DNA from: Streptomyces sp. XY006
Lineage (GTDB): Bacteria; Actinomycetota; Actinomycetes; Streptomycetales; Streptomycetaceae
Length of the DNA stretch: 64,000 nucleotides
Assembly (NCBI RefSeq): GCF_002237655.1
Contig: NZ_NOKT01000027.1
Span: 61,678-125,677, forward strand
Direction of reading: 5' to 3'
Shown here: positions 32,428 through 41,036 of the stretch, one piece after another
Layout of the letters: every line of letters begins with the position of its first letter
Position numbering within the stretch: the first letter of the stretch is position 1
The notes under the pieces: generated by a model
Told to the model about the DNA's origin: nothing
Databases searched by the model: none
The model's input: only the letters and a program-made list of their open reading frames with translations
Position numbers and translations under genes: made by a program

Positions 32428-33417
32428 GTGCTCATCGACACCTACGGCCGAGTGGCCACCGACCTGAGGGTCTCGCTGACCGACCGCTGCAATCTGCGGT
32501 GCACGTACTGCATGCCCGAGGAGGGCCTGCAGTGGCTGGCCAAGCCGGACCTGCTGACCGACGACGAGATCGTCCGGCTGATCGACATCGCGGTCACGTC
32601 CCTCGGGATCGAGGAGGTCCGCTTCACCGGCGGCGAGCCCCTGCTGCGCCCCGGCCTGGTCGGCATCGTCGAGCGCGTGGCCGCCCTGGAGCCCCGCCCC
32701 CAGATGTCCCTCACCACCAACGGCATCGGCCTCAAGCGCACGGCGGCGGCCCTGAAGGCGGCGGGCCTGGACCGGGTCAACGTCTCCCTGGACACGCTCC
32801 GGCCGGACGTCTTCAAGACCCTCACCCGCCGCGACCGCCACAAGGACGTCCTGGAGGGCCTGGACGCGGCCCGCGACGCCGGCCTGACCCCGGTCAAGGT
32901 CAACTCCGTCCTCATGCCGGGGCTCAACGACGACGAGGCTCCGGACCTCCTCGCCTGGGCCGTGGAGCACGAGTACGAGTTGCGGTTCATCGAGCAGATG
33001 CCCCTGGACGCCCAGCACGGCTGGAAGCGCGACGGCATGATCACCGCGGGCGACATCCTGGCCTCCCTGCGCACCCGCTTCGAGCTGACGCCCGAGGGCG
33101 AGGAGAAGCGCGGCTCGGCCCCGGCGGAGCGCTGGCTGGTCGACGGCGGGCCGCATGTGGTCGGCGTGATCGCCTCCGTCACCCGCCCGTTCTGCGCCGC
33201 CTGCGACCGCACCCGCCTCACGGCCGACGGCCAGATACGCACCTGCCTGTTCGCCCGCGAGGAGACGGATCTGCGCGCCGCCCTGCGCTCGGGCGCCCCG
33301 GACGAGGAGATCGCCCGCATCTGGCGCCTGGCGATGTGGGGCAAGAAGGCAGGCGCCGGCCTGGACGACCCGACGTTCGTCCAGCCGGACCGCCCGATGT
33401 CGGCGATCGGCGGCTGA
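32428..33417 (+). CDS. moaA: GTP 3',8-cyclase MoaA (molybdenum cofactor synthesis)
   Basis: A 329-aa radical SAM enzyme that starts Moco synthesis by converting GTP to 3',8-cyclo-GTP. The N-terminal [4Fe-4S] site is DRCNLRCTYCMPEEG (Cys21, Cys25, Cys28). The C-terminal cluster Cys are at 256, 259 and 273 (PFCAACDRTR…RTCLF). The product ends in the conserved Gly-Gly (MSAIGG), needed for catalysis in the family. GTG 32428 is set by a strong GAGGGAGGGGG site. No other moa gene is in the window. Confidence 0.96.
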   Translation: MLIDTYGRVATDLRVSLTDRCNLRCTYCMPEEGLQWLAKPDLLTDDEIVRLIDIAVTSLGIEEVRFTGGEPLLRPGLVGIVERVAALEPRPQMSLTTNGIGLKRTAAALKAAGLDRVNVSLDTLRPDVFKTLTRRDRHKDVLEGLDAARDAGLTPVKVNSVLMPGLNDDEAPDLLAWAVEHEYELRFIEQMPLDAQHGWKRDGMITAGDILASLRTRFELTPEGEEKRGSAPAERWLVDGGPHVVGVIASVTRPFCAACDRTRLTADGQIRTCLFAREETDLRAALRSGAPDEEIARIWRLAMWGKKAGAGLDDPTFVQPDRPMSAIGG

Positions 33418-33441
33418 GGGAGCCGGGCGCCGAGCGCGGAT

Positions 33442-33654
33442 CTAGGCGCTCTCTTCCCATTCCTTCAGCGGCACGACGTCCTTGAGGAACCCGCGCACCC
33501 CGAGGAACTGCGACAGATGCTCGCGGTGCTCCTCGCAGGCGAGCCACGTCTTGCGCCGCTCCGGCGTGTGGATCTTCGGGTTGTTCCACGCGAGCACCCA
33601 CACGGCATCGGCGCGGCAGCCCTTCGCGGAACAGATGGGCGTCTCGTCACTCAC
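33442..33654 (-). CDS. Small conserved protein with a Cys/His zinc-like site
   Basis: A 70-aa soluble protein: SDETPICSAKGCRADAVWVL, WNNPKIHTPERRKTWLACEE and HREHLSQFLGVRGFLKDVVP. Cys8, Cys13, Cys40 and His43 could bind one zinc ion. It starts at GTG 33654. It is convergent with moaA, with a 24-base gap. It belongs to a conserved but uncharacterised Streptomyces family. Confidence 0.82.
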   Translation of the reverse strand: MSDETPICSAKGCRADAVWVLAWNNPKIHTPERRKTWLACEEHREHLSQFLGVRGFLKDVVPLKEWEESA

Positions 33655-33685
33655 AGGTTCATCTCACCACTGCACACAGAAAAGG

Positions 33686-33723
33686 CGACGCCGAGCAGCC
33701 ACGGGGGGAGCTGCCCGGCGTCG
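33686..33723 (-). terminator. Rho-independent terminator for the DUF3099 gene
   Basis: On the minus strand CGACGCCG-C-GGCAGC-type arms (33723-33710) pair with 33699-33686, then a CCTTTTCTG T-run follows. It lies between the DUF3099 stop and the 70-aa gene. The stretch 33724-33882 shows no gene. Confidence 0.7.
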
Positions 33724-33882
33724 GTCCGTCGCTCCGACGGGGGATGCGGAGCGCGTACGAAGTATGTCACGGGTAACCCCGGACCCGGCACCGGAACAAC
33801 ATGATTGATCTGAGCTTTTCCTGAGCTTGGCGAGAAGGCGACTTCCGTTTGTGCGCCCGATACGCAAGCCCTCGCGGTGCCG

Positions 33883-34278
33883 CTATCGCTCGGTCGATTC
33901 GCCCCGCGCCCCGGGCACCGTCCCCGACACGGCGTCTTCCGCGGCGGATTCCGCCCGGCCGTTCTCCGCTCCCGGCGGCGCGATCATCGGCCGCACGGGC
34001 GGCGCCACGAACGTCGACGGCAGAGACGGCGCGTTCTCGCGCCCGGCGTTCGCGATCACCACCGCGATGTACGGCAGCACCAGCCCGAGCACCAACGCCA
34101 CGATGGCCACGTGCCGTTCGACGTTCCACAGGGTCGCCGCGAGGATCACCGAGACCGTGCGCACGGACATCGAGATCACGTACCTGCGCTGCCGCCCGCG
34201 CACATCCTCCTGCAGCCCAGTCCGGGCGCCGGTGATCCGGAAAACCTGGACGTTGCCGCCGCCATGCTGCTTCCGCAT
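33883..34278 (-). CDS. DUF3099 family membrane protein
   Basis: A 131-aa protein. The DUF3099 core is VQVFRITGARTGLQEDVRGR and QRRYVISMSVRTVSVILAAT, followed by two membrane helices (MSVRTVSVILAATLW and VAIVALVLGLVLPYIAVVIA). The C-terminal 50 residues are Pro/Ala/Glu-rich and probably cytoplasmic and disordered. ATG 34278 was chosen because homologous sequence starts there; an upstream in-frame ATG (34365) adds low-complexity sequence. Function unknown. Confidence 0.85.
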   Translation of the reverse strand: MRKQHGGGNVQVFRITGARTGLQEDVRGRQRRYVISMSVRTVSVILAATLWNVERHVAIVALVLGLVLPYIAVVIANAGRENAPSLPSTFVAPPVRPMIAPPGAENGRAESAAEDAVSGTVPGARGESTER

Positions 34279-34521
34279 CGCATTCCACCATCCGCCCGTA
34301 TCGGACCTTCCCCGCCCCGCAGCAGCCCCGGGCCGGTGGGGGAGACCGACCAGGACAGATCCCACGTTACGCCGCGTCTGCGTCCGCTACGAGACCGGGG
34401 CCGGTGCCGCCGGTGCGTCCGGCCTGCGCCCTCACGCGTATGGCGCCGTCGGCATGCGGCGTAGCGCGGCTGGGCCGACACTGGCCGTAGTGCTCACGTC
34501 GAGCCGTACGAGGAGGCAGCG

Positions 34522-34794
34522 ATGGGCTGGTTGTGGGCGATCATCGTAGGACTGGTACTCGGTCTGATCGCGAAGGCCATCATTCCGGGCAAGCAGCACG
34601 TGCCGCTGTGGCTGACCGTCATCCTGGGCATGATCGGCGCCATCGCCGGCAACGCCATCGCCCGGGCGGCCGGAGTCGACGCCACATCCGGCATCGACTG
34701 GTGGCGGCACGTCTTCCAGCTGGTCATGGCGATCATCCTCGTCGGTCTCGGCGACCGGGCCTGGACGGCGACCAGGGGAAGCAGACGCGCCTGA
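34522..34794 (+). CDS. GlsB/YeaQ/YmgE family small membrane protein
   Basis: A 90-aa protein with three hydrophobic segments, starting GWLWAIIVGLVLGLIAKAII. PGKQHVPLWLTVILGMIGAI and AGNAIARAAGV follow, the family pattern, then a last helix (FQLVMAIILVGLG). ATG 34522 has a GAGGAGG site. Members are often called transglycosylase-associated and respond to stress; the real function is unknown. It ends at a strong bidirectional hairpin before tyrS. Confidence 0.92.
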   Translation: MGWLWAIIVGLVLGLIAKAIIPGKQHVPLWLTVILGMIGAIAGNAIARAAGVDATSGIDWWRHVFQLVMAIILVGLGDRAWTATRGSRRA

Positions 34795-34804
34795 CGGACG
34801 CACG

Positions 34805-34846
34805 GCGCAGGGGGCGGCCTCCGGCTGCGGAGACCGCCCCCTGCGC
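34805..34846. terminator. Bidirectional terminator between convergent genes
   Basis: GCGCAGGGGGCGG (34805-34817) pairs with CCGCCCCCTGCGC (34834-34846); the inner bases can extend the stem. It lies between the GlsB-like stop and the tyrS stop and serves both strands. Confidence 0.82.
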
Positions 34847-34854
34847 ACGTGTGC

Positions 34855-36123
34855 TCAGCCGCCCGTGACCTCGACCGCGGCCAGGTTCTTCTTGCCCCGG
34901 CGCAGCACCAGCCAGCGGCCGTGCAGCAGGTCCTCCTTGGCGGGGACGGCGTCCTCGCCGGCGACCTTGACGTTGTTCACGTAGGCGCCGCCCTCCTTGA
35001 CCGTGCGGCGCGCGGCCGACTTGCTGGCGACCAGGCCGACCTCGGCGAACAGGTCGACGGCCGGGACGAGTTCGGCCACCTGGATGTGCGGCACCTCGGA
35101 CAGGGCCGCGGCCAGCGTCCGGTCGTCCAGCTCCGCCAGCTCGCCCTGCCCGAACAGCGCCTTGGACGCGGCGATCACGGCGGCCGTCTGGTCGGCGCCG
35201 TGCACCAGCGTCGTCAGCTCCTCGGCCAGCGCCCGCTGCGCGGCCCGGGCCTGCGGACGCTCCTCGGTCTGCCGCTCCAGCTCCTCCAGCTCCTCGCGGG
35301 AGCGGAAGGACAGGATGCGCAGGTACCGGGAGATGTCCCGGTCGTCCACGTTCAGCCAGAACTGGTAGAACGCGTACGGCGTCGTCATCTCCGGATCGAG
35401 CCAGACGGCTCCGCCCTCGGTCTTGCCGAACTTGGTGCCGTCCGCCTTCGTCATCAGCGGCGTCGCCAGCGCGTGCACGGTGGCGTCCGGCTCCAGGCGG
35501 TGGATCAGGTCCAGGCCCGCCGTGAGGTTGCCCCACTGGTCGCTGCCGCCCTGCTGGAGCGTGCAGCCGTAGCGCCGGTAGAGCTGGAGGAAGTCCATGC
35601 CCTGCAGGAGCTGGTAGCTGAACTCCGTGTAGCTGATGCCCTCGGAGGACTCCAGGCGGCGGGCCACGGAGTCCTTCGTCAGCATCTTGTTGACGCGGAA
35701 GTGCTTGCCGATGTCCCGCAGGAACTCGATCGCGGAGAGGTTCTGCGTCCAGTCGAGGTTGTTGACCATGACGGCCGCGTTGTCGCCCTCGAAGTCCAGG
35801 AAGGGCTCGATCTGGGCGCGCAGCCGGTCGACCCAGCCGCCGACCGTCTCCGGGTCGTTCAGCGTGCGCTCCGCGGTGGGGCGCGGGTCGCCGATCAGGC
35901 CCGTCGCACCGCCGACCAGGGCCAGCGGCCGGTGACCGGCCTGCTGCAGCCGGCGCACGGTGAGCACCTGCACCAGATGCCCCACGTGCAGCGACGGCGC
36001 GGTCGGGTCGAAACCGCAATAGAACGTGACGGGACCGTCCGCGAGCGCCTTGCGCAAAGCGTCCTCGTCGGTGGACAGGGCGAACAGCCCGCGCCACTTC
36101 AGCTCGTCGACGATGTCCGTCAC
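34855..36123 (-). CDS. tyrS: Tyrosyl-tRNA synthetase
   Basis: A 422-aa class I synthetase that charges tRNA-Tyr. The HIGH-type motif is APSLHVGHLVQV (His46-His49). The tyrosine pocket is in YTEFSYQLLQGMDFLQLYRR and GGSDQWGNLTAGLDLI. The KMSKS loop reads GTKFGKTEGG near 231, the usual TyrRS form. The C-terminal S4-type RNA-binding domain covers about 350-420 (SKSAARRTVKEGGAYVNNVK). GTG 36123 follows GAGGAGAC. It has its own candidate -10 box at the end of the pmbA gene. No T-box leader is seen. Confidence 0.97.
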   Translation of the reverse strand: MTDIVDELKWRGLFALSTDEDALRKALADGPVTFYCGFDPTAPSLHVGHLVQVLTVRRLQQAGHRPLALVGGATGLIGDPRPTAERTLNDPETVGGWVDRLRAQIEPFLDFEGDNAAVMVNNLDWTQNLSAIEFLRDIGKHFRVNKMLTKDSVARRLESSEGISYTEFSYQLLQGMDFLQLYRRYGCTLQQGGSDQWGNLTAGLDLIHRLEPDATVHALATPLMTKADGTKFGKTEGGAVWLDPEMTTPYAFYQFWLNVDDRDISRYLRILSFRSREELEELERQTEERPQARAAQRALAEELTTLVHGADQTAAVIAASKALFGQGELAELDDRTLAAALSEVPHIQVAELVPAVDLFAEVGLVASKSAARRTVKEGGAYVNNVKVAGEDAVPAKEDLLHGRWLVLRRGKKNLAAVEVTGG

Positions 36124-36165
36124 GGTTCTCGTGTCTCCTCGATTGGGCTCGTAATCCGGTACGAG

Positions 36166-36171
36166 GTTATA
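36166..36171 (-). promoter_or_regulatory. Candidate -10 box for tyrS overlapping the pmbA stop codon
   Basis: On the minus strand TATAAC at 36171-36166 includes the TAA stop of pmbA (36169-36167). A short stem (CTCGTA…TACGAG) follows in the 43-base leader before tyrS. This would let tyrS be expressed separately from the protease genes. The -35 region is unclear. Confidence 0.4.
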
Positions 36172-37561
36172 CGCCCTGGCTGACAGAGCTCATATTGAAA
36201 TCCGGCACCCGCAGGGCCGGCATCGCGGCCCTGGTGAACCAGTCGCTCCACTCCCTCGGCAGCGTCTTCTCCGTCCGCCCGGCCTCGGTGGCCCGCCCCA
36301 GCAGCCCCACCGGCGACTCGTTGAAGCGGAAGTTGTTCACCTCGCCCGTCACCTCGCCGTTCTCGACCAGGTAGACGCCGTCCCGGGTCAGCCCCGTCAG
36401 CAGCAGCGTCGCCGGATCGACCTCGCGGATGTACCACAGGCAGGTCAGCAGCAGCCCCCGCTCGGTGTCCGCGACCATCTCGTCCAGGGAGCGGTCCTCG
36501 CCCCCGTCCAGGATCAGGTTGTCGATGCCCGGCGCCACGGGCAGCCCGGTCAGACCCGCGCTGTGGCGGCTGGTCGTCAGGTGCCGCAGCTCGCCCTCGC
36601 GCATCCACTCGGTGGCCGCGAGCGGCAGCCCGTTGTCGAACACCGACTGGTCGCCCCCGGAGGAGTGCGCGATCACGAACGGCGCCGTCTGCAGGCCCGG
36701 CGCGTGCGGGTCGCTGCGCAGGGTGAGCGGCAGGTCGGTGAGCTTCTCGCCGACCCGCGTGCCCCCGCCCGGCTTGGAGAAGACCGTGCGGCCCTCCACC
36801 GCGTCCCGGCCCGACGCCGACCACATCTGGTAGATCAGCAGATCCGCCACCGCCGTCGGCGGCAGCAGCGTCTCGTACCGTCCCGCGGGCAGCTCCACGC
36901 GCCGCTCGGCCCAGCCGAGGCGTACGGCCAGCTCCGCGTCCATGGCGGCCGGGTCGACGTCCCTGAAGTCCCGCGTGGACCGCCCGGCCCAGGCGGACCG
37001 GGTCCGGTCGGGCGACTTGGCGTTCAGCTCCAGCGTCCCGTTCGGCTGGTCGTGCCGCAGCCGCAGCCCCGTGGAGGTGCCCAGGTACGACGAGACCAGC
37101 TCGTGGTGGGCGAAGCCGTACAGCTCCCGGCCGCCCGCACGCGCGCGTGCGAAGGCCTCACCGAGGGCCGGCGCGAAGTCGGCGAACACGGCCGAGGAGG
37201 TCTCCGCGGGCGCCTGCGTGAACTCCGGCGACCCGTCCACGCCCGTGACCAGCGGCTGCGCGTCCTCGGCGGGACCGGCGGCGTCCGCGGCGGCCTCCGC
37301 GGCCCGCACCAGGGGCTCCAGCTCGTCGGCGGTCACGGCGGACCGGGACACGACCCCCGAGGCCGTGCCCTCCTTGCCGTCGACCGTGGCGACCACGGTG
37401 AGGGTGCGCCCGCGCGTGACGCCGTTGGTGGTCAGGGCGTTGCCCGCCCAGCGCAGATTGGCGGACGAGTGCTCGTCGGCGATGACGACGCAGCCGTCCG
37501 CCCGGGACAGTTCGAGGGCGCGCTCCACGACCTCGTGCGGCTTGCTGACACGCCCGCTCAT
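36167..37561 (-). CDS. pmbA: TldE/PmbA-type metalloprotease subunit
   Basis: A 464-aa partner of TldD. In characterised systems the TldD-TldE heterodimer degrades or matures small peptides, and TldE itself lacks the zinc site. Consistent with this, no HExxxH motif is present. Recognisable parts are VERALELSRADGCVVIADEH, ELVSSYLGTSTGLRLRHDQP, and the C-terminal GLTRDGVYLVENGEVTGEVN and NNFRFNESP. ATG 37561 overlaps the tldD stop (ATGA), so both subunits are coupled in translation. Confidence 0.94.
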   Translation of the reverse strand: MSGRVSKPHEVVERALELSRADGCVVIADEHSSANLRWAGNALTTNGVTRGRTLTVVATVDGKEGTASGVVSRSAVTADELEPLVRAAEAAADAAGPAEDAQPLVTGVDGSPEFTQAPAETSSAVFADFAPALGEAFARARAGGRELYGFAHHELVSSYLGTSTGLRLRHDQPNGTLELNAKSPDRTRSAWAGRSTRDFRDVDPAAMDAELAVRLGWAERRVELPAGRYETLLPPTAVADLLIYQMWSASGRDAVEGRTVFSKPGGGTRVGEKLTDLPLTLRSDPHAPGLQTAPFVIAHSSGGDQSVFDNGLPLAATEWMREGELRHLTTSRHSAGLTGLPVAPGIDNLILDGGEDRSLDEMVADTERGLLLTCLWYIREVDPATLLLTGLTRDGVYLVENGEVTGEVNNFRFNESPVGLLGRATEAGRTEKTLPREWSDWFTRAAMPALRVPDFNMSSVSQGV

Positions 37562-39081
37562 CGACCGGCCTCCTGCGTGGTGTTCAGAATGTTGACGCCC
37601 TTGAACAGGGCGGACGGACAGCCGTGCGACACGGCGGCGACCTGGCCGGGCTGGGCCTTGCCGCAGTTGAAGGCACCGCCCAGCACATACGTCTGGGGAC
37701 CGCCCACCGCGGCCATCGAGCCCCAGAAGTCGGTGGTGGTCGCCTGGTAGGCCACGTCGCGCAGCTGCCCGGCCAGCCGCCCGTTCTCGATGCGGTAGAA
37801 GCGCTGCCCGGTGAACTGGAAGTTGTAGCGCTGCATGTCGATCGACCAGGACCGGTCCCCGACGACGTAGATGCCGCGCTCCACGCCCCCGATCAGGTCC
37901 TCGGTCGACATCCCGGCCGGGTCCGGCCGCAGCGACACGTTCGCCATGCGCTGCACCGGCACGTGCCCGGGGGAGTCGGCGAAGGCGCAGCCGTTGGACC
38001 GATCGAAACCGGTCAGCTTCGCGATCCGCCGGTCCAGCTGGTAGCCCACGAGCGTGCCGTTCCTGACCAGGTCCCAGGACTGGCCCTCCACGCCCTCGTC
38101 GTCGTAGCCGACGGTGGCCAGGCCGTGCTCGGCGGTGCGGTCGCCGGTGACGTTCATCAGCTCCGAGCCGTAGCGCAGCTTGCCCAGCTGGTCGAAGGTG
38201 GCGAAGGAGGTGCCGGCGTAGGCGGCCTCGTAGCCGAGCGCCCGGTCGAGTTCGGTGGCGTGGCCGATGGACTCGTGGATGGTCAGCCACAGGTTGGACG
38301 GGTCGACGACCAGGTCGTACAGGCCCGGTTCGACGCTCGGGGCGCGCATCTTCTCGGCGAGCAGCTCCGGGATCCGCTCCAGCTCGCCCTCCCAGTCCCA
38401 GCCGGTGCCCCGCAGGTACTCCCAGCCGCGTCCGACGGGCGGGGCGAGGGTGCGCATCGAGTCGAACTCGCCGCTGGACTCGTCGACCGCCACGGCGTTG
38501 AACACCGGGTGCAGCCGTACCCGCTGCTGCGTGGTGACGGTCCCGGCCGTGTCCGCGTAGAACTTGTTCTCGTGGACGGTGAGCAGCGAGGCGTCGACGT
38601 GGTCGACCCCGCGCGCCGCGAGCAGCCGCGCGCTCCAGTCCGCGATCAGCCCGGCCTTCTCCTCGTCCGGCACGGTGAACGGATCGACCTCGTACGAGGA
38701 GATCCACGTCTTGTCGGCGTGCACCGGTTCGTCGGCCAGCTCCACGCGCTCTTCGGAACCTGCCGCCTTGATCACCTGCGCGGACAGCTTCGCCATGGCC
38801 ACCGCCTGCCCGGCGACCCGGGCGGCGGCGTCCATGGTGAGGTCGACGCCGGACGCGAAGCCCCAGGTGCCGCCGTGCACCACCCGCACCGCGTACCCGA
38901 GGTCGGTGGTGTCCGACGACCCGGCGGGCCGGGCGTCCCGGAACCGCCAGGAGGCGCTGCGCACCCGCTCGAACCGGAAGTCCGCGTGCTCGGCGCCCAG
39001 CGCACGCGCGCGTGCGAGGGCCGCGTCGGCGAGGGCGCGTAGGGGGAGGGCCGTGAAGGCCTCGTCGATGGTATGAGGCAC
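37558..39081 (-). CDS. tldD: TldD-type zinc metalloprotease
   Basis: A 507-aa protease with the zinc-binding motif HESIGHATELD near residue 268 (HExxxH plus downstream ligand). AYAGTSFATFDQLGKLRYGS and MNVTGDRTAEHGLATVGYDD follow, the family's central region. The C-terminus DVAYQATTTDFWGSMAAVGG and NCGKAQPGQVAAVSHGCPSA is typical. Forms a complex with the PmbA product that trims peptides in the cytoplasm. GTG 39081 was chosen at PHTIDEAF; earlier codons lie in the promoter region shared with fabG. Confidence 0.94.
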   Translation of the reverse strand: MPHTIDEAFTALPLRALADAALARARALGAEHADFRFERVRSASWRFRDARPAGSSDTTDLGYAVRVVHGGTWGFASGVDLTMDAAARVAGQAVAMAKLSAQVIKAAGSEERVELADEPVHADKTWISSYEVDPFTVPDEEKAGLIADWSARLLAARGVDHVDASLLTVHENKFYADTAGTVTTQQRVRLHPVFNAVAVDESSGEFDSMRTLAPPVGRGWEYLRGTGWDWEGELERIPELLAEKMRAPSVEPGLYDLVVDPSNLWLTIHESIGHATELDRALGYEAAYAGTSFATFDQLGKLRYGSELMNVTGDRTAEHGLATVGYDDEGVEGQSWDLVRNGTLVGYQLDRRIAKLTGFDRSNGCAFADSPGHVPVQRMANVSLRPDPAGMSTEDLIGGVERGIYVVGDRSWSIDMQRYNFQFTGQRFYRIENGRLAGQLRDVAYQATTTDFWGSMAAVGGPQTYVLGGAFNCGKAQPGQVAAVSHGCPSALFKGVNILNTTQEAGR

Positions 39082-39203
39082 CGCCGTCTCTTTCTGTCGA
39101 GGTGACCGTGGTTGCCGTTCTTGGTGACTGCTCCGATCATGTCGCCCATCCCGCGCGCGGGCCACGACTTTCCGTGCCGATCGACGCGTCCTTCTGTAGG
39201 GAC

Positions 39204-39271
39204 CCGACAGTGAGTCCCCTACGCCACTGTCGGTGCCCGATTGTCCGCGGGCGTGCCGGGACCGATAGGTT
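39204..39271 (+). promoter_or_regulatory. Palindrome and candidate promoter upstream of fabG
   Basis: Perfect inverted repeat CCGACAGTG (39204-39212) and CACTGTCGG (39225-39233), 12-base spacer, overlapped by a second imperfect pair (GTAGGGAC…GTCCCCTAC). Just downstream lies TTGTCC (39241-39246) and, 19 bases on, TAGGTT (39266-39271), a candidate promoter for fabG-fabI. The palindrome could be an operator. The rest of the 271-bp tldD-fabG gap shows nothing else. Confidence 0.4.
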
Positions 39272-39352
39272 TTCGAGGAAGCCGCCTGTCATCGCCGCCT
39301 GTCGTCCAGGCGCCCGGGCGGGGTATCAGACCGCTACCGAAAGGGTGATCCG

Positions 39353-40072
39353 TTGAGCCGCTCGGTTCTCGTCACCGGAGGCAACCGGGGCATCGGCCTC
39401 GCCATCGCCCGCGCTTTCGCCGATGCCGGCGACAAGGTCGCCATCACGTACCGCTCGGGCGAGCCGCCCGCCGCCCTGACAGACCTGGGCTGCCTGGCGG
39501 TCAAGTGCGACATCACCGACGCCGAGCAGGTGGAGCAGGCCTACAAGGAGATCGAGGAGGCCCACGGCCCCGTCGAGATCCTCGTCGCCAACGCCGGCAT
39601 CACCAAGGACCAGCTCCTGATGCGCATGTCCGAGGAGGACTTCACCTCGGTCGTCGACACCAACCTCACCGGCACCTTCCGCGTCGTCAAGCGCGCCAAC
39701 CGCGGCATGCTGCGCGCCAAGAAGGGCCGCGTCGTCCTCATCTCCTCGGTCGTCGGGCTGCTCGGCTCCGCGGGGCAGGCGAACTACGCCGCCTCCAAGG
39801 CCGCCCTGGTCGGCTTCGCGCGGTCCCTCGCCCGGGAGCTGGGCTCGCGCAACATCACCTTCAACGTCGTCGCACCCGGCTTCGTCGACACCGACATGAC
39901 CAAGGTGCTCACCGACGAGCAGCGCTCCGGCATCGTGTCGCAGGTGCCGCTCGGCCGGTACGCCCAGCCGGAGGAGATCGCAGCGGCCGTGCGGTTCCTC
40001 GCCTCGGACGACGCCTCGTACATCACTGGAGCCGTCATCCCGGTTGACGGCGGACTGGGAATGGGTCACTGA
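39353..40072 (+). CDS. fabG: 3-oxoacyl-[ACP] reductase FabG
   Basis: A 239-aa SDR that reduces beta-ketoacyl-ACP with NADPH in type II fatty acid synthesis. Cofactor loop VLVTGGNRGIGLAIARAF at the N-terminus; NAGITKDQLLMRM is the typical FabG stretch; catalytic Ser in LISSVVGLLGS, Tyr145 and Lys149 in QANYAASKAALVGFARSLA; C-terminus ITGAVIPVDGGLGMGH. It starts with TTG 39353 (SRSVLVTGG), supported by AAAGGG upstream. Five bases separate it from fabI, forming the fabG-fabI pair known as SCO1815-1814 in S. coelicolor. Confidence 0.95.
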   Translation: MSRSVLVTGGNRGIGLAIARAFADAGDKVAITYRSGEPPAALTDLGCLAVKCDITDAEQVEQAYKEIEEAHGPVEILVANAGITKDQLLMRMSEEDFTSVVDTNLTGTFRVVKRANRGMLRAKKGRVVLISSVVGLLGSAGQANYAASKAALVGFARSLARELGSRNITFNVVAPGFVDTDMTKVLTDEQRSGIVSQVPLGRYAQPEEIAAAVRFLASDDASYITGAVIPVDGGLGMGH

Positions 40073-40077
40073 TCACC

Positions 40078-40845
40078 ATGAGCGGAATTCTCGAGGGCAA
40101 GCGCGTCCTGATCACCGGTGTGCTGATGGAGTCCTCCATCGCCTTCCACACCGCCAAGCTGGCCCAGGAGCAGGGTGCCGAGATCATCCTGACCGCGTTC
40201 CCGCGGCCCACGCTGACCGAGCGCATCGCCAGGAAGCTGCCCAAGCCCACCAAGGTCATCGAGCTCGACGTCACGAACGACGAGCACCTCGGACGCCTGG
40301 CCGACATCGTCGGCGAGGAGCTCGGCGGCCTCGACGGCGTCGTCCACTCCATCGGCTTCGCCCCGCAGGACGCCCTCGGCGGCAACTTCCTCAACACGCC
40401 GTTCGAGTCGGTCGCCACGGCCATGCACGTCTCGGCGTACTCCCTGAAGTCGCTGACCATGGCCTGCCTGCCGCTGATGCAGAACGGCGGCTCGGTCGTC
40501 GGCCTCACCTTCGACGCGCAGTTCGCCTGGCCGCAGTACGACTGGATGGGCCCGGCGAAGGCCGCCCTGGAGGCCACCAGCCGCTACATGGCCCGTGACC
40601 TGGGCAAGCAGAACATCCGCTGCAACCTCATCTCGGCGGGCCCGATCGGCTCCATGGCCGCCAAGTCCATCCCGGGCTTCGGCGAGCTGGCGTCCGTCTG
40701 GGACTCCCGTTCCCCGCTGGAGTGGGACCTGAAGGACCCGGAGCCGGCCGGTCGCGGCGTCGTCGCCCTGCTGAGCGACTGGTTCCCGAAGACCACCGGC
40801 GAGATCATCCACGTGGACGGCGGTCTGCACGCCATCGGCGCCTGA
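40078..40845 (+). CDS. fabI: Enoyl-[ACP] reductase (InhA/FabI type)
   Basis: A 255-aa NADH-dependent enzyme making the last reduction of each fatty acid elongation cycle. It has RVLITGVLMESSIAFHTAKL (the InhA-type nucleotide loop), VVHSIGFAPQDALGGNF, and the catalytic pair in FAWPQYDWMGPAKAALEA (Tyr154, Lys161, Yx6K). GEIIHVDGGLHAIGA ends the chain. The sequence is closer to mycobacterial InhA than to E. coli FabI. Cotranscribed with fabG; a strong terminator follows. Confidence 0.96.
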   Translation: MSGILEGKRVLITGVLMESSIAFHTAKLAQEQGAEIILTAFPRPTLTERIARKLPKPTKVIELDVTNDEHLGRLADIVGEELGGLDGVVHSIGFAPQDALGGNFLNTPFESVATAMHVSAYSLKSLTMACLPLMQNGGSVVGLTFDAQFAWPQYDWMGPAKAALEATSRYMARDLGKQNIRCNLISAGPIGSMAAKSIPGFGELASVWDSRSPLEWDLKDPEPAGRGVVALLSDWFPKTTGEIIHVDGGLHAIGA

Positions 40846-40891
40846 CCCTCCCGGCACGGAACTCCCCGTACGCACCTTCCCGTACGCACCG

Positions 40892-40930
40892 GACGCCCCG
40901 TTCCCCGCACGCGCGGGGGAGCGGGGCGTC
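40892..40930 (+). terminator. Terminator of the fabG-fabI operon
   Basis: GACGCCCCG (40892-40900) pairs with CGGGGCGTC (40922-40930), with further inner pairing of CCCC and GGGG, 46 bases after the fabI stop. Confidence 0.75.
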
Positions 40931-41036
40931 ACCCGTTCGGCGCAGCAGGCCGGGCGGGCCGGGCCGCGACCGGGCAGTCTGGGAGACGCGTTTCACCACG
41001 CGAGCCCCTCCCCAGCACGGCCGAGGAGGTCCCCTT

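Noticed and set aside
36124..36200. T-box leader before tyrS
   Set aside because: The leader is only about 40 bases and contains no T-box sequence or specifier stem.
39353..40845. Part of a secondary-metabolite gene cluster
   Set aside because: fabG-fabI here is the ordinary fatty acid synthesis pair; no ketosynthase, ACP or tailoring gene is adjacent.
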